Under the pieces are notes generated by a model, which worked only from the letters and a program-made list of their open reading frames with translations, did no database searches and was not told the DNA's origin. The position numbers and the translations under genes are program-made. From NCBI RefSeq assembly GCF_040327995.1, contig NZ_JBEPIJ010000001.1, forward strand, positions 124,001-188,000: a DNA stretch of 64,000 nucleotides. The letters run 5' to 3'. Positions 25,833 to 34,903 of the stretch are shown here, in pieces. Each line of letters starts with the position of its first letter. Position 1 is the first letter of the stretch. This stretch comes from Solimonas thermocellulolyticum. GTDB lineage: Bacteria > Pseudomonadota > Gammaproteobacteria > Nevskiales > Nevskiaceae.

Positions 25833-25960
25833 GTCTGGCCAGGCCGCAAATGGGTCGAGCGGGGATTGTAGCCTTGCGCCTGCGCGCGGCGTGATGCGGA
25901 CGCATCCGTCGAGACTTCAAGCGCGTAAGTGCTGCGGACCGCGACGGGGGAGACTTGCAG

Positions 25961-27970
25961 ATGAGAGCTTGCGGCTTTGTGGTCGTCATGACCTGCTACG
26001 CCATGCCGTGCCTGGCCCACGTGAAGGACGAGCCGGTCGCGCTGGAAGGCATCGAGGTCTTCGGTGAGCGCGAAACCGGAGTCACACCGTCGGCATCGTC
26101 CGGCCGCATCGACCGCAGCGAACTCGATGCGCATGCGAGCCAGCGCACCGGCGATCTGCTGGAGCTGATCCCCGGGTTCATCACCACCCAGCACAGCGGC
26201 GAAGGCAAGGCGAATCAGTACTTCGCGCGCGGCTTCAATCTCGATCACGGCACCGATTTCGCCGTATCCATCGAGAACGTGCCGCTCAATCTGTCCTCGC
26301 ACGGCCACGGCCAGGGCTATCTCGACGTCAACTTCCTGATTCCCGAACTGCTGGCCGGCTACGACTATCGCAAGGGCAGTTACAGCCTGCGCGACGGCGA
26401 TTTCGCCACCGCCGGCAGCGCCGAGCTGCGCTGGGTCGATGACACGCCGACGCTGGTTCAGGGCAGCGTCGGCGAGTACGGCGAGCGCCGCGGCCTGGTC
26501 GCGGGCAGCCTGCGCGGCGCCGGCGGCACGCTGATCGCCGGCGTCGATTACAGCGTCAACGACGGCCCTTGGGTGCTGCCGATGGATCAGCGCGCCGTGC
26601 GCGGCCTTTTGCGCTACGTGCGCGACGGCGCAACGGCGCGCAGCAGCCTGACCGTGAGCGCGTACGACAACCGCTGGACCAGCAGCGACCAGATCCCCGA
26701 GCGGGCCGTCGCCGACGGCCGGATCGACCGCTTTGGCTTCGTCGATGGTAGTAGCGGCGGCGATACGCACCGTTACATCGTCTCGGCCTCGCACTCGCGG
26801 CAGGCGGGCGATGCGCAGTGGAGTGCCACGGCCTACGCCGTCGACTACCGGCTGCAACTGTTCTCGAACTTCACCTATTTTCTCGACGATCCGGTCAACG
26901 GCGATCAGTTCGAGCAGTTCGACGACCGCAGTTACTACGGCGTGCGCGTGGATCGTCGCCAGAGGCTGACGCTGTTCGGGCGCGACGCTGCGCTGGTGGC
27001 CGGCATCGACACGCGCTACGACCGCATCGGCGACGTCGGCCTGTACCGGACCGCGGCGCGCCAGCGTCTGGATACGGTGCGTCGCGACGCCATCGACGAC
27101 ACGCGCCTGGGCGGCTTCGTCGGACTGGAACTGAGCACGGCTGAGTGGATGCATCTGACCGCCGGAACCCGTCTGGATCACTACGACTATGAGGTCGAAT
27201 CACGCAGCGGCCTGGCCGACCGCAGCGGCGACGAGCTGCAGTGGAGCCCCAAGCTGAGCCTGATTCTCGGCCCTTGGGCCGCCACGCAGTTCTTCGTCAA
27301 CGCCGGCCGCGGCTTTCACAGCAACGACGCGCGCGGCGACGATGGCTCGCCGGGCTTCGATCCGCTGGTGGCTGCGCGCGGCGCTGAGTTCGGCCTGCGC
27401 AGTGCACCGCTGCCGGGCCTGGAGCTGGCGCTGGCGTTATGGGCGCTGGAACTCGATTCCGAGCTGGTCTACGTCGGCGATGCCGGTCAGACGGAGCCGA
27501 ACAACGCCAGCCGGCGCCGGGGCGCTGAGTTCTCGTTGCGTTACCACCCCTTCGACTGGCTCGGTTTCGACGCCGACTGGACCGTGACCCGTGCCCGGCT
27601 CGAAGACGCACCAGGCGAAGATCGCATCCCCAACGCGATCCCGCGCGCCGGTCGTGCCTCGATCGGCGTGCGCGTGTTGCCGGATCTGCAGCTCGGTCTT
27701 CAGGTACGTCACTTCGCCGGCGCGCCGCTGATCGAGGACGGTAGCGTGACCGCACGCGACGGCACCCGCGCCGATCTGCTGCTGCGCTGGGCGGCGACGC
27801 CGCAACTGTCGTTGCGCGCCGAACTGCTCAATGCCTTCGATGAGGACGATGCCGACATCGAGTACTTCTACGAATCGCGCCTCGCCGACGAAGCAGAAGC
27901 GACCGCTGATCGGCACTTCCACCCGGCCCTGCCGCGCCTGTTGCGCCTGACGCTGCGCGCGGCGTTCTGA
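25961..27970 (+). CDS. TonB-dependent outer-membrane receptor
   Basis: 669 residues. Signal peptide MRACGFVVVMTCYAMPCLA, then a plug domain (about 30-150: LEGIEVFGERETG, RTGDLLELIPGFITTQHSGEGKANQYFARGFNLDHGTDF, SIENVPLNLSSHGHGQGYLD) and a 22-strand-type barrel ending in the typical aromatic-terminal signature LRLTLRAAF. The start ATG follows GGGGGAG. No TonB-box-independent signalling domain is present. It is convergent with, and 4 bases from, a reverse-strand set containing a HupE/UreJ permease and DUF4331, so a linked role in metal-complex uptake is inferred. No Fur box or riboswitch was seen in the 128 bases upstream. Confidence 0.92.
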   Translation: MRACGFVVVMTCYAMPCLAHVKDEPVALEGIEVFGERETGVTPSASSGRIDRSELDAHASQRTGDLLELIPGFITTQHSGEGKANQYFARGFNLDHGTDFAVSIENVPLNLSSHGHGQGYLDVNFLIPELLAGYDYRKGSYSLRDGDFATAGSAELRWVDDTPTLVQGSVGEYGERRGLVAGSLRGAGGTLIAGVDYSVNDGPWVLPMDQRAVRGLLRYVRDGATARSSLTVSAYDNRWTSSDQIPERAVADGRIDRFGFVDGSSGGDTHRYIVSASHSRQAGDAQWSATAYAVDYRLQLFSNFTYFLDDPVNGDQFEQFDDRSYYGVRVDRRQRLTLFGRDAALVAGIDTRYDRIGDVGLYRTAARQRLDTVRRDAIDDTRLGGFVGLELSTAEWMHLTAGTRLDHYDYEVESRSGLADRSGDELQWSPKLSLILGPWAATQFFVNAGRGFHSNDARGDDGSPGFDPLVAARGAEFGLRSAPLPGLELALALWALELDSELVYVGDAGQTEPNNASRRRGAEFSLRYHPFDWLGFDADWTVTRARLEDAPGEDRIPNAIPRAGRASIGVRVLPDLQLGLQVRHFAGAPLIEDGSVTARDGTRADLLLRWAATPQLSLRAELLNAFDEDDADIEYFYESRLADEAEATADRHFHPALPRLLRLTLRAAF

Positions 27971-27974
27971 GCGT

Positions 27975-29105
27975 TCAGCCCGACACCAGACCGCTACGCT
28001 GGGCAAACCACAGGGCGGCGACGACTGCGACCGCGAGCGACCCGAGTCGCAGCAAAACGGACCGGTAAATCCGGTGCGCACGCATCGCGTATGCGAGCGG
28101 CACCGCGACGAGCACGATCGCGAGCTGACCAAGTTCGACGCCGAGATTGAAGGCCAGCAGGCTCAAGACGCGTAATCCGTCCGGCAAGCCCAGTTCGCCG
28201 AGCACCGCGGCGAAGCCGAAGCCGTGGACGAGACCGAATGCGAAGGCAAGCAGCCAGCGCCGCCGCCATACCAGCGGACGCAGGTTGTTCAGCGCGGCCA
28301 GCACCACCGATGCGGCGATCGCCGATTCGACTACGGCGCCCGGCGGACGAACGAGGTCGAGCGCAGCGAGACTCAGCGTGATCGAATGCGCCAGCGTGAA
28401 CGCCGTGACGGTGGCGGCGACGTCGTAAAGCGCCGGCCGCAGCCGCGTCACCGGCTGCCAGCCGGCGGCACGCCAGACCAGTACCGATGGCAGCAGCAGG
28501 GCCAGCAGGAACAGAATGTGGTCTATGCCGATCCAGATGTGGTGCACGCCCTCGCGCAGGTAATCGATGAAGCTGCCTGTAGCCGATGAATGGCCCAGTA
28601 CCCACTCGCGGCGACTGGCGTCCGGACTGAACACGGCCGCATGGGCGTGACCGCCAGCCTCGAGGTGTAGCAGCCCGCGATGCGTGGGGTCGAGATCGAA
28701 CAGCAGGCGGTATTCGAGCGCGAGGACGCGCGCAGCGAGCGGACACGCTCCGGCGAGATCGAGCCAGGCATAGCGGCCGTCGCCGCGGGCGTGGACACGC
28801 AGATCGGTGACGGCGAGAGTGCAGGGACGTCCGTCGGCATCGAGCCTTATTCCGGAAGCGACCACCGCCGCCAGCCGCGCCCTGCTCGCGCGCAGCTCCC
28901 CCCAGGTCAGCAGACGGTCAGCGTTGGCATCGGCGGCCACCAGCACATCGACGTCGCGCAGCGCGATCTCCAACTGGCCGCCGACACGCCCGCCGTCGAG
29001 CCGGAGTGTCAGGAAAGCATCACTCGGCCGGTGCGCGGCCGCCGCGAACGCCCATAACGCCAGGACCGCGCCCAGCAGCGGCGGCCAGCCGCGGACGCGG
29101 CTCAC
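27975..29105 (-). CDS. HupE/UreJ family permease with periplasmic EF-hand-like segment
   Basis: 376 residues. After a signal segment (about 8-24) comes a roughly 150-residue periplasmic domain containing a full EF-hand-like loop, DANADRLLTWGE (59-70; Asp59, Asn61, Asp63, Glu70). The C-terminal half has six or more membrane helices with HupE/UreJ_2 motifs GVHHIWIGIDHILFLLALLLP and AFGLVHGFGFAAVLGEL, whose His/Asp residues suggest Ni or Co handling. The GTG start overlaps the TPR gene stop by 4 bases. The substrate is inferred from the family only. Confidence 0.85.
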   Translation of the reverse strand: MSRVRGWPPLLGAVLALWAFAAAAHRPSDAFLTLRLDGGRVGGQLEIALRDVDVLVAADANADRLLTWGELRASRARLAAVVASGIRLDADGRPCTLAVTDLRVHARGDGRYAWLDLAGACPLAARVLALEYRLLFDLDPTHRGLLHLEAGGHAHAAVFSPDASRREWVLGHSSATGSFIDYLREGVHHIWIGIDHILFLLALLLPSVLVWRAAGWQPVTRLRPALYDVAATVTAFTLAHSITLSLAALDLVRPPGAVVESAIAASVVLAALNNLRPLVWRRRWLLAFAFGLVHGFGFAAVLGELGLPDGLRVLSLLAFNLGVELGQLAIVLVAVPLAYAMRAHRIYRSVLLRLGSLAVAVVAALWFAQRSGLVSG

Positions 29106-30250
29106 CAGCGTGCCTCGAGCCAGACGTCGCGCACCCCGCTGGCCTCGCTCCAGTCGCGCAGGCCGGCGATGGCGCGCGCATCGCCGGCGGCCAGTGCGGC
29201 GGCGAGTAACAACCGCGCATCGGCCAGCTCGCGTTGATCGCGGAAGTTCGCCCGAGCCAGCGCGAGCGCACGCGCGGCGTCGCGCTCGACGAACAGCGCA
29301 AAGCTCGCCTCCTCACGCAGATGCGGCGCATCGCCGCGCCGGCGCAGCGCCGCATAGGTATCGGCCAGAGCATCGGTCAGTTCGGTAACGCGCGCCGACT
29401 CGCCCAGGGCGAGGTACGCCCGGACCGCAGCCAGACGCAGGATCTCGCTGTTACTCGCGTCCTCGAGCAGCGTGATCACGGCGCCAGCCCTCCCCTGCTC
29501 CAGCAACAAGTCGGCATAGGCCGCGCGCAAGCCTAGATCCCAAGGCGCGCGCGCGAGCCCGGCGACGAACGCAGACTCGGCGGCGACGAGGTCACCACGG
29601 CGCTGCGCCGCGGCGGCACGTTCCGCCTGATACCAGGCGTAGACCGGATCGGGCTGCGCCGCCATCGCCGCATCGAGCGCATCGAGCCCCGCCCCCGCAC
29701 CCCAGGGATCGCGCGGCGCCGCCGTCGCGAGCCGGCACAGCTCGGCGACCACGCCGGGGGCGAGCGTCTGCAGCCGCGCACAGTCGGCTGCGGCAGCATC
29801 CAGCGCACCGCGCACGCGGTGGATGGTCGCGCGCGTCAACCAGGCCTGGGCGTGGTCGGGACTGCGCGTGAGCAGGCGATCGAGATCCGCGAGCGCCGCT
29901 GCGAAAGCGTGCTGGTGCTGTTTGAGCGTGGCACGCAGCAGTAGGATGTCGTCCGGGGCGTTCGGCGCGGACCACCACGGTTGCAGCAAGCCCTGCGCGT
30001 AACCGTAGTCACGCGGATCGCCGCTGCGCCGCGCCCGTTCGAGGAACACGCGGGCGGCGCGAGCGGCGAGCGCGGCATCGGCGACCCCGCCACGCGGCGC
30101 ACCCGCCGCACGCTCCGGCAGGCGTTCGAGTATCTCGCCATCGTTCGCCGGCCGGAAGGGCGCGCCGTATGCCAAACCAGCCACGAGCCCCAAGGCAAAA
30201 CAGACCCCCCGCCAGCGGCAGGGGGTCCGGATCCGAGTAGATGCCGTCAC
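29102..30250 (-). CDS. Secreted tetratricopeptide-repeat protein
   Basis: 382 residues. A signal peptide (about 1-28, ending AYGA-PF) precedes Ala-rich TPR helices: HAFAAALADLDRLLTRSPDHAQAWLTRATIHRVRGALDAA-type repeats, PDPVYAWYQAERAAAAQRRGDLVAAESAF, and later repeats to the end. GTG at 30250 is the likely start: it lies one base after the upstream stop, and the signal peptide requires it. The TPR array suggests a periplasmic scaffold for partner proteins of the same operon (lipoprotein, DUF4331, HupE/UreJ). Confidence 0.8.
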   Translation of the reverse strand: MTASTRIRTPCRWRGVCFALGLVAGLAYGAPFRPANDGEILERLPERAAGAPRGGVADAALAARAARVFLERARRSGDPRDYGYAQGLLQPWWSAPNAPDDILLLRATLKQHQHAFAAALADLDRLLTRSPDHAQAWLTRATIHRVRGALDAAAADCARLQTLAPGVVAELCRLATAAPRDPWGAGAGLDALDAAMAAQPDPVYAWYQAERAAAAQRRGDLVAAESAFVAGLARAPWDLGLRAAYADLLLEQGRAGAVITLLEDASNSEILRLAAVRAYLALGESARVTELTDALADTYAALRRRGDAPHLREEASFALFVERDAARALALARANFRDQRELADARLLLAAALAAGDARAIAGLRDWSEASGVRDVWLEARW

Positions 30251-30251
30251 C

Positions 30252-30473
30252 TCAGCGTGTGATCGGCACGGGCTCGGTATTCTCGGCGGTGTCGTCGAAA
30301 ACGAAGGCACCGTCGTTTACCGGGAATGGTTCTGCGGTCTCGTCGGTCTGTGACGCGATCACGATCAGCCGCTGCGTCGAGCTCTGAGATCGTGGCGCGC
30401 GATCATCGTCATCGTCGCAGGCCACGAGCAGGCCAGTGGCGAGCAACGCAATGCAGATTTGGAATGCGCGCAT
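30252..30473 (-). CDS. Small acidic lipoprotein
   Basis: 73 residues. Lipobox LLVAC with Cys19 is followed at once by five aspartates (CDDDDDR). The rest (ASQTDETAEPFPVNDGAFVFDDTAENTEP) is short and acidic. A strong GGAGG site overlaps the stop codon of the DUF4331 gene, so the two are coupled. No family recognised. The Asp cluster next to the membrane anchor suggests cation binding, which would fit the metal-related neighbours; this is inference. Confidence 0.7.
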   Translation of the reverse strand: MRAFQICIALLATGLLVACDDDDDRAPRSQSSTQRLIVIASQTDETAEPFPVNDGAFVFDDTAENTEPVPITR

Positions 30474-30477
30474 GGGC

Positions 30478-32013
30478 TTACCTCCGGGCGATCGCGGTGG
30501 CTTCGTTCGGCGACCCCGGCAACGGGTGATCGAGGAACGGGAAACGGTCGAGGTAATCGTTCGGATCGGGACGCGCACCGTCGGTGTATTTCAGCTTGCG
30601 CGAATCGCGAGACGGCGGGTCTACTTCGTCCGGAAGGAGTACGCCCATCGCGGCGCGTAGTTCGATGTCGACGACGTCATCGATCGGCCTGCGGCCGTTG
30701 GGGAATCCCGCCAGATCACCGCCGAGCACTCCGAGATCGTTCTGCTCGGCGCGCGGCGTCGGCGGGATGTCGAGGTTCAAGCGCAACATCTCGGACGGCA
30801 CGCTGTTCGAGCCTTCGACCTTGGTCAGTCCGTCGATGCCGGTCAGGAACGCGGCGATCAGGTCGGAGCGCGGATAGACCTCCGGAGCACGCACGCCCGC
30901 CGAACCGAACAGAATCTCCAACAGCTTGGGCAGCGTCGGGTTGAAGACGTAATCGGCAAAGCGCGCGGCATCGTCCTTGGGCTCGGTGGCATTGAACAAA
31001 TCCTTGTCCGGCAGACCAATGACGACTTCGTTGACCAGCGGCGAACCCAGGCGTGACACCTGGGTCCACGCCCCGCCCTCGAGCGCGGCTCCGGTATTGG
31101 TCGCAGGCGCCGTTTGATCGGTGCGTTGCGGCTGCGGATTGATCACGCGCGCCTGGCGCAGGCTCGCCGTGGTCCAGCCGCCGATGATGGGTGTCGATCC
31201 ACGCAGGCAGGCCGCCGGCACCTCGAGCGCGAGCGAGGTCACGTTTTTGTCGCCGATGGTATTGCGTTCCAGGGCACGCGCATCCTGGCCCTGGGGTCCC
31301 AGCTCCTCGACCGGCACGGCGATGTTCACCAGATCGAAGGTCTCGCCGAGATTGACGACGAAACCCTCGCGGCGCTGGCCGACGAAGACGCGCGCCGTGC
31401 CGTCGCAGCCGGGGATGATGATGTCGTGGATGAAGCTGTCGGCGTAGGCCGGATAGTCCGGGATCGACTTGTTGCCGATGTTGTCGATCGGCTTGCCGAG
31501 ACTACGCGAACCGTCGGTCTTGCGCACCGGCATCCGCATGCCCGTACGCCGGTCGCCGCGGACGATGTCAAGCGTATAGGTCTCCACCACATTCTGCGCC
31601 GCCGAGTCGCCAGCGCCGATCTGACCGATATTGACCAGCGGTACCGGCACCATCTTGTCACCGACCGGGACGGCGAGCCCCTTTAGCTGACTGTCGAAAC
31701 GGAATTGAAAGGTAATGTCCTCGACGCCGTCGCCGCTGTTGTCGATGTGGATCTCGTACAACGCGTTCGGATCGAGTGAGAAATAGTTCGGGCCGCCATA
31801 GGCATCCTGCAACGGCAGGTAGTTGGCCACGATCACCACACGATCCTCGCGGCCGTCCTCGTAACTGCGGAACATGTAGAAATCGGTGCCGTCAATCTTG
31901 GGCGCCGTGGTGACGAACGGGGCCTCGCGGTGGCTCGATGCGTGCGCCACGGACATCGCACCAACCGTGGCGAGCGCCGCGACCAGCGCGGCCAGTGATT
32001 GGGTGTGTCGCAT
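30478..32013 (-). CDS. DUF4331 family secreted protein
   Basis: 511 residues. Signal peptide ends near AHA-SSHREAP; SSHREAP followed by DGTDFYMFRSYEDG is the hallmark of DUF4331. A calcium-loop-like DNSGDG (91-96) lies in YEIHIDNSGDGVEDITF. Further family blocks are GDRRTGMRMPVRKTDGSRSLGKPIDNIGNKSIPDY, VFVGQRREGFVVNLGE and GSPLVNEVVIGLPDKDLFN. The biochemical function of DUF4331 is unknown. First gene of the four-gene set reading toward HupE/UreJ; CCGGAGAGACTG precedes the ATG. The 194 bases upstream contain TATACC but no clear promoter or operator. Confidence 0.9.
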   Translation of the reverse strand: MRHTQSLAALVAALATVGAMSVAHASSHREAPFVTTAPKIDGTDFYMFRSYEDGREDRVVIVANYLPLQDAYGGPNYFSLDPNALYEIHIDNSGDGVEDITFQFRFDSQLKGLAVPVGDKMVPVPLVNIGQIGAGDSAAQNVVETYTLDIVRGDRRTGMRMPVRKTDGSRSLGKPIDNIGNKSIPDYPAYADSFIHDIIIPGCDGTARVFVGQRREGFVVNLGETFDLVNIAVPVEELGPQGQDARALERNTIGDKNVTSLALEVPAACLRGSTPIIGGWTTASLRQARVINPQPQRTDQTAPATNTGAALEGGAWTQVSRLGSPLVNEVVIGLPDKDLFNATEPKDDAARFADYVFNPTLPKLLEILFGSAGVRAPEVYPRSDLIAAFLTGIDGLTKVEGSNSVPSEMLRLNLDIPPTPRAEQNDLGVLGGDLAGFPNGRRPIDDVVDIELRAAMGVLLPDEVDPPSRDSRKLKYTDGARPDPNDYLDRFPFLDHPLPGSPNEATAIARR

Positions 32014-32207
32014 CAGTCTCTCCGGTTAGGGCTGGGTCGGGAGCATTTCCCCGCTCGGTATACGGCCGCTCCGCAGCCGCGGATGCAAAAGCCGGAGCGT
32101 CGATACGCCCCGGGGACCGGTCGGAAAGCGAGCGCGCGCCGAGATCCCGCTCCGCGCGATGTCCACGCCGCCATCTGCGATGTCGGCGGGCGCGATCAGA
32201 AGAGGCT

Positions 32208-32612
32208 TCAGCCCTCGCGCGGACGCTCGACGAGGGTGTGGATCTCGCGGATCGGGCAGCGCCGCGGGCCGATCGGGCTCTCCACGATCAAGATGTCGAG
32301 GCGAGTCAGCACTGATCCCGTGGTACGAAAGCCGATGGTCTCGGCGCTGCCCAGGTCCGGACACGGCTGCATCAAGCTGATCAGGTAGCGCTCCGATACG
32401 CCACCGCCGACGAGGATGTGCTCGTCGTCGAGACGATTCCAGCCGTCGATGCGGTAGTCGGCAATGCGCTCGACCGGCGCACCCAGCGACAGGCCGCGCG
32501 CGGCGAGCCGCTGCTCCATCGTCGGCAGGTCCTGCGCGGACGGCGTGGCGCAGGCACCGACCAGGGTGAGCAGCAGCGCCGGCATCACGATGCGGTGCAA
32601 GTCAAGGCTCAT
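32208..32612 (-). CDS. DUF6491 family lipoprotein
   Basis: 134 residues. Lipobox LVGAC near residue 21. The mature part has RIADYRIDGWNRLDDEHILV, YLISLMQPCPDLGSAETIGFRTTGS and the second Cys in PRRCPIREIHTL, which match DUF6491, a small envelope family common in Nevskiales/Xanthomonadales. Two conserved Cys may form a disulfide. GGGAGG precedes the ATG at good spacing. The function is unknown. It is not overlapped with neighbours. Confidence 0.78.
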   Translation of the reverse strand: MSLDLHRIVMPALLLTLVGACATPSAQDLPTMEQRLAARGLSLGAPVERIADYRIDGWNRLDDEHILVGGGVSERYLISLMQPCPDLGSAETIGFRTTGSVLTRLDILIVESPIGPRRCPIREIHTLVERPREG

Positions 32613-32755
32613 CGCGGGCCTCCCGATGAAGACGCCGGCAGCTTATCACCGCACCCGTAGTCGCCATTGCCCGACACCGAACACGGCGGGCGCGAGCGCC
32701 GACACCAGGGGGTAGAATGCCGGTCTGCCTCACGATCCGTCCCAGGAGTCCCGCC

Positions 32756-33946
32756 ATGTCTAAAGCCGCCGATCCCGTCGTCATCACCGCCGTCGCCCGC
32801 ACGCCGATGGGCGGCATGCTCGGCGTGCTGTCGCCGTTTTCCGGCGCCGAGCTCGGCGCGCGCGCGATCAAGGCGGCGGTCGAACGCAGCCAGCTCGCGG
32901 CCGATGCCGTCGACGAGGTGATCATGGGCTGCTGCCTGCCCGCGGGCCAGGGGCAGGCGCCGGCGCGTCAGGCGGCACGCGGCGCCGGCCTGGTCGATTC
33001 CACCGGCGCGCTGACGATCAACAAGATGTGCGGCTCGGGCATGAAGGCGGTGATGCTCGCGCACGACCTGCTGCTCGCCGGCAGCAACCGCGTGATGGTC
33101 GCCGGCGGCATGGAGAGCATGACCAACGCCCCGCACCTGCTGACCCGGGCACGCGGCGGCTATCGCTACGGTCATGGTGAGCTGCTCGACCACATGGCAC
33201 TCGACGGGCTCGAGGACGCCTACGAGAAGCGCACGCCGATGGGCATCTTCGCCGAACGCACGGCGGAAGTGTACGGCTTCACGCGCGAGCAGCAGGATAC
33301 CTTCGCGATCGCCTCGCTGGAGCGCGCCCAGCGTGCCAGCGAGGATGGCAGCTTCGCGTTCGAGATCACGCCGGTGCAGGTCAAGGGCAAGACCGGGGTC
33401 GAGACCATCGACAAGGACGAGCAGCCGGCCAAGGGACGCGCGGACAAGATCCCGACGCTCAAGCCGGCGTTCAAGAAGGACGGCACCATCACCGCCGCCA
33501 ATGCCAGCTCGATCTCCGACGGCGCCGCCGCGCTGACGCTGATGCGCGCCTCGGAAGCGCAGCGGCGCGGCATCGCACCGCTCGCGCGCATCGTCGCGCA
33601 CGCCAGTCACTCGCGCCTGCCGGCGGAGTTCACGATCGCGCCGGTGTACGCGATCTCCGAGGTGCTCAAGAAGGCCGGCTGGAACGTCGCCGATGTCGAT
33701 CTGTGGGAGATCAACGAAGCCTTCGCCGTCGTGACCATGGCGGCGATGCAGGATCTGGAACTGCCGCACGCCAAGGTCAACGTCCACGGCGGTGCCTGCG
33801 CGCTGGGCCATCCGATCGGCGCCTCCGGCGCACGCATCATCACGACGCTGATCGGCGCGCTGAAGAAGACCGGCGGCAAGCGCGGCGTCGCCTCGCTGTG
33901 CATCGGCGGCGGCGAGGCGGTGGCGCTGGCAATCGAGATGCTCTGA
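32756..33946 (+). CDS. Acetyl-CoA C-acyltransferase (thiolase)
   Basis: 396 residues, biosynthetic-type thiolase (acetoacetyl-CoA synthesis or cleavage of 3-ketoacyl-CoA). Nucleophile Cys92 in NKMCGSGMKA; second block NVHGGACALGHPIGASGAR with the catalytic His; CIGGGEAVALAIE carries the second Cys. Its short length and NEAFAVVTM fit the phbA/atoB-like type II group. CAGGAG precedes the ATG at 32756, and TAGAAT at 32713-32718 could be its -10. It overlaps the following lipoprotein gene by one base. Confidence 0.94.
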   Translation: MSKAADPVVITAVARTPMGGMLGVLSPFSGAELGARAIKAAVERSQLAADAVDEVIMGCCLPAGQGQAPARQAARGAGLVDSTGALTINKMCGSGMKAVMLAHDLLLAGSNRVMVAGGMESMTNAPHLLTRARGGYRYGHGELLDHMALDGLEDAYEKRTPMGIFAERTAEVYGFTREQQDTFAIASLERAQRASEDGSFAFEITPVQVKGKTGVETIDKDEQPAKGRADKIPTLKPAFKKDGTITAANASSISDGAAALTLMRASEAQRRGIAPLARIVAHASHSRLPAEFTIAPVYAISEVLKKAGWNVADVDLWEINEAFAVVTMAAMQDLELPHAKVNVHGGACALGHPIGASGARIITTLIGALKKTGGKRGVASLCIGGGEAVALAIEML

Positions 33947-34896
33947 TGCGTCTGCTCGCCGTCGCGCTGCTCGCCTGCACGCTCACCGGCTGCGGCGGCG
34001 ACGGCGGCATACCGGATGTCGATCCGGCAAGTCTTTGCGTGGACGACGCCTGCGGCAGCAAGACCGTGCTGCTGACGGTACCGGACGCCGAGAACATCCT
34101 GTTCACCGACGACGGCCGCCTGTTCGTCTCCGGCGGCACCAATGTCTTCGAGATCGTGCGCGACGGTGACGGCTACCGCGCCTTTGCGATCCACGACGGA
34201 AGCTGCAACTTCACCGGCCTCGCCCAGCGCGGCGAGGTGTTGTACGCCAACTGCTTCGACGGCCGGCTCTACGCGGCGCGGCTGACGGCGGCGCCGCTGC
34301 TCCAAGCCATCCACGATCTGGGGCTGGCCGCGCCCAACGGCCTGGTCGACGGTCCCGACGGCGAGCTGTATCTGGTCAACGGTCCGCTGGCGACCACCGC
34401 GCCGCCCGACCCCAAGATCGTGCGCCTGCGCCTGGACCCGTCCGACCCGTTCAAGGTCGTCGAACAGACCGACTGGTTCAGCGACGGTCTGCTCGGCCCC
34501 AACGGCATCCAGCGCCGCGGGCGCACGCTCTACGTCAGCAACAGCGCGCCGACCGGGCTCGGCGAGATCCGCAGCGTCGAGATCGCCGCCGACGGCAGTG
34601 CCGGCGCGTCGCGCCAAGTGCTGAGCTTTTTCGGCCTGCCGGACGATTTCAGCCTGGTGGGCGAGCACCTGTTGGTACCCAGTTTCAGCGGTGGCTTCAT
34701 CGCCCTGTACGCGCCCGATGGCCGCCTGCTGCAGCGCACCGGCTCAGGACGCTTCAGTTTTCCGTCGCAGGCGCGCATCGGTCGCGCGCCGCTGTTCGCG
34801 CCGACCGACATCCTCGTCACCGAGAAGGGCATCCTCGGCGATACCGGCTCGTCGGTCGGTAACGTGTTGTCCGTATTCCGCGCGACGGGCCTTTGA
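33946..34896 (+). CDS. SMP-30/gluconolactonase-like beta-propeller lipoprotein
   Basis: 316 residues. Lipobox LTGCGG (Cys near 16) marks an outer-envelope lipoprotein. The rest reads as blades of a beta-propeller: LFTDDGRLFVSGGTNVFEI, APNGLVDGPDGELYLVNGPL, GLLGPNGIQRRGRTLYVSN and LFAPTDILVTEKG. This is the SMP-30/gluconolaconase/strictosidine-synthase superfamily; enzymatic activity is uncertain. The ATG overlaps the thiolase stop (TGATG). Its 3' end lies 7 bases from the convergent S46 peptidase gene. Confidence 0.75.
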   Translation: MRLLAVALLACTLTGCGGDGGIPDVDPASLCVDDACGSKTVLLTVPDAENILFTDDGRLFVSGGTNVFEIVRDGDGYRAFAIHDGSCNFTGLAQRGEVLYANCFDGRLYAARLTAAPLLQAIHDLGLAAPNGLVDGPDGELYLVNGPLATTAPPDPKIVRLRLDPSDPFKVVEQTDWFSDGLLGPNGIQRRGRTLYVSNSAPTGLGEIRSVEIAADGSAGASRQVLSFFGLPDDFSLVGEHLLVPSFSGGFIALYAPDGRLLQRTGSGRFSFPSQARIGRAPLFAPTDILVTEKGILGDTGSSVGNVLSVFRATGL

Positions 34897-34903
34897 AGCG
34901 GCG

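Noticed and set aside
25833..25960. Possible cobalamin riboswitch or Fur box upstream of the TonB receptor
   Set aside because: No B12-box-like or Fur-like inverted repeat could be seen in these 128 bases.
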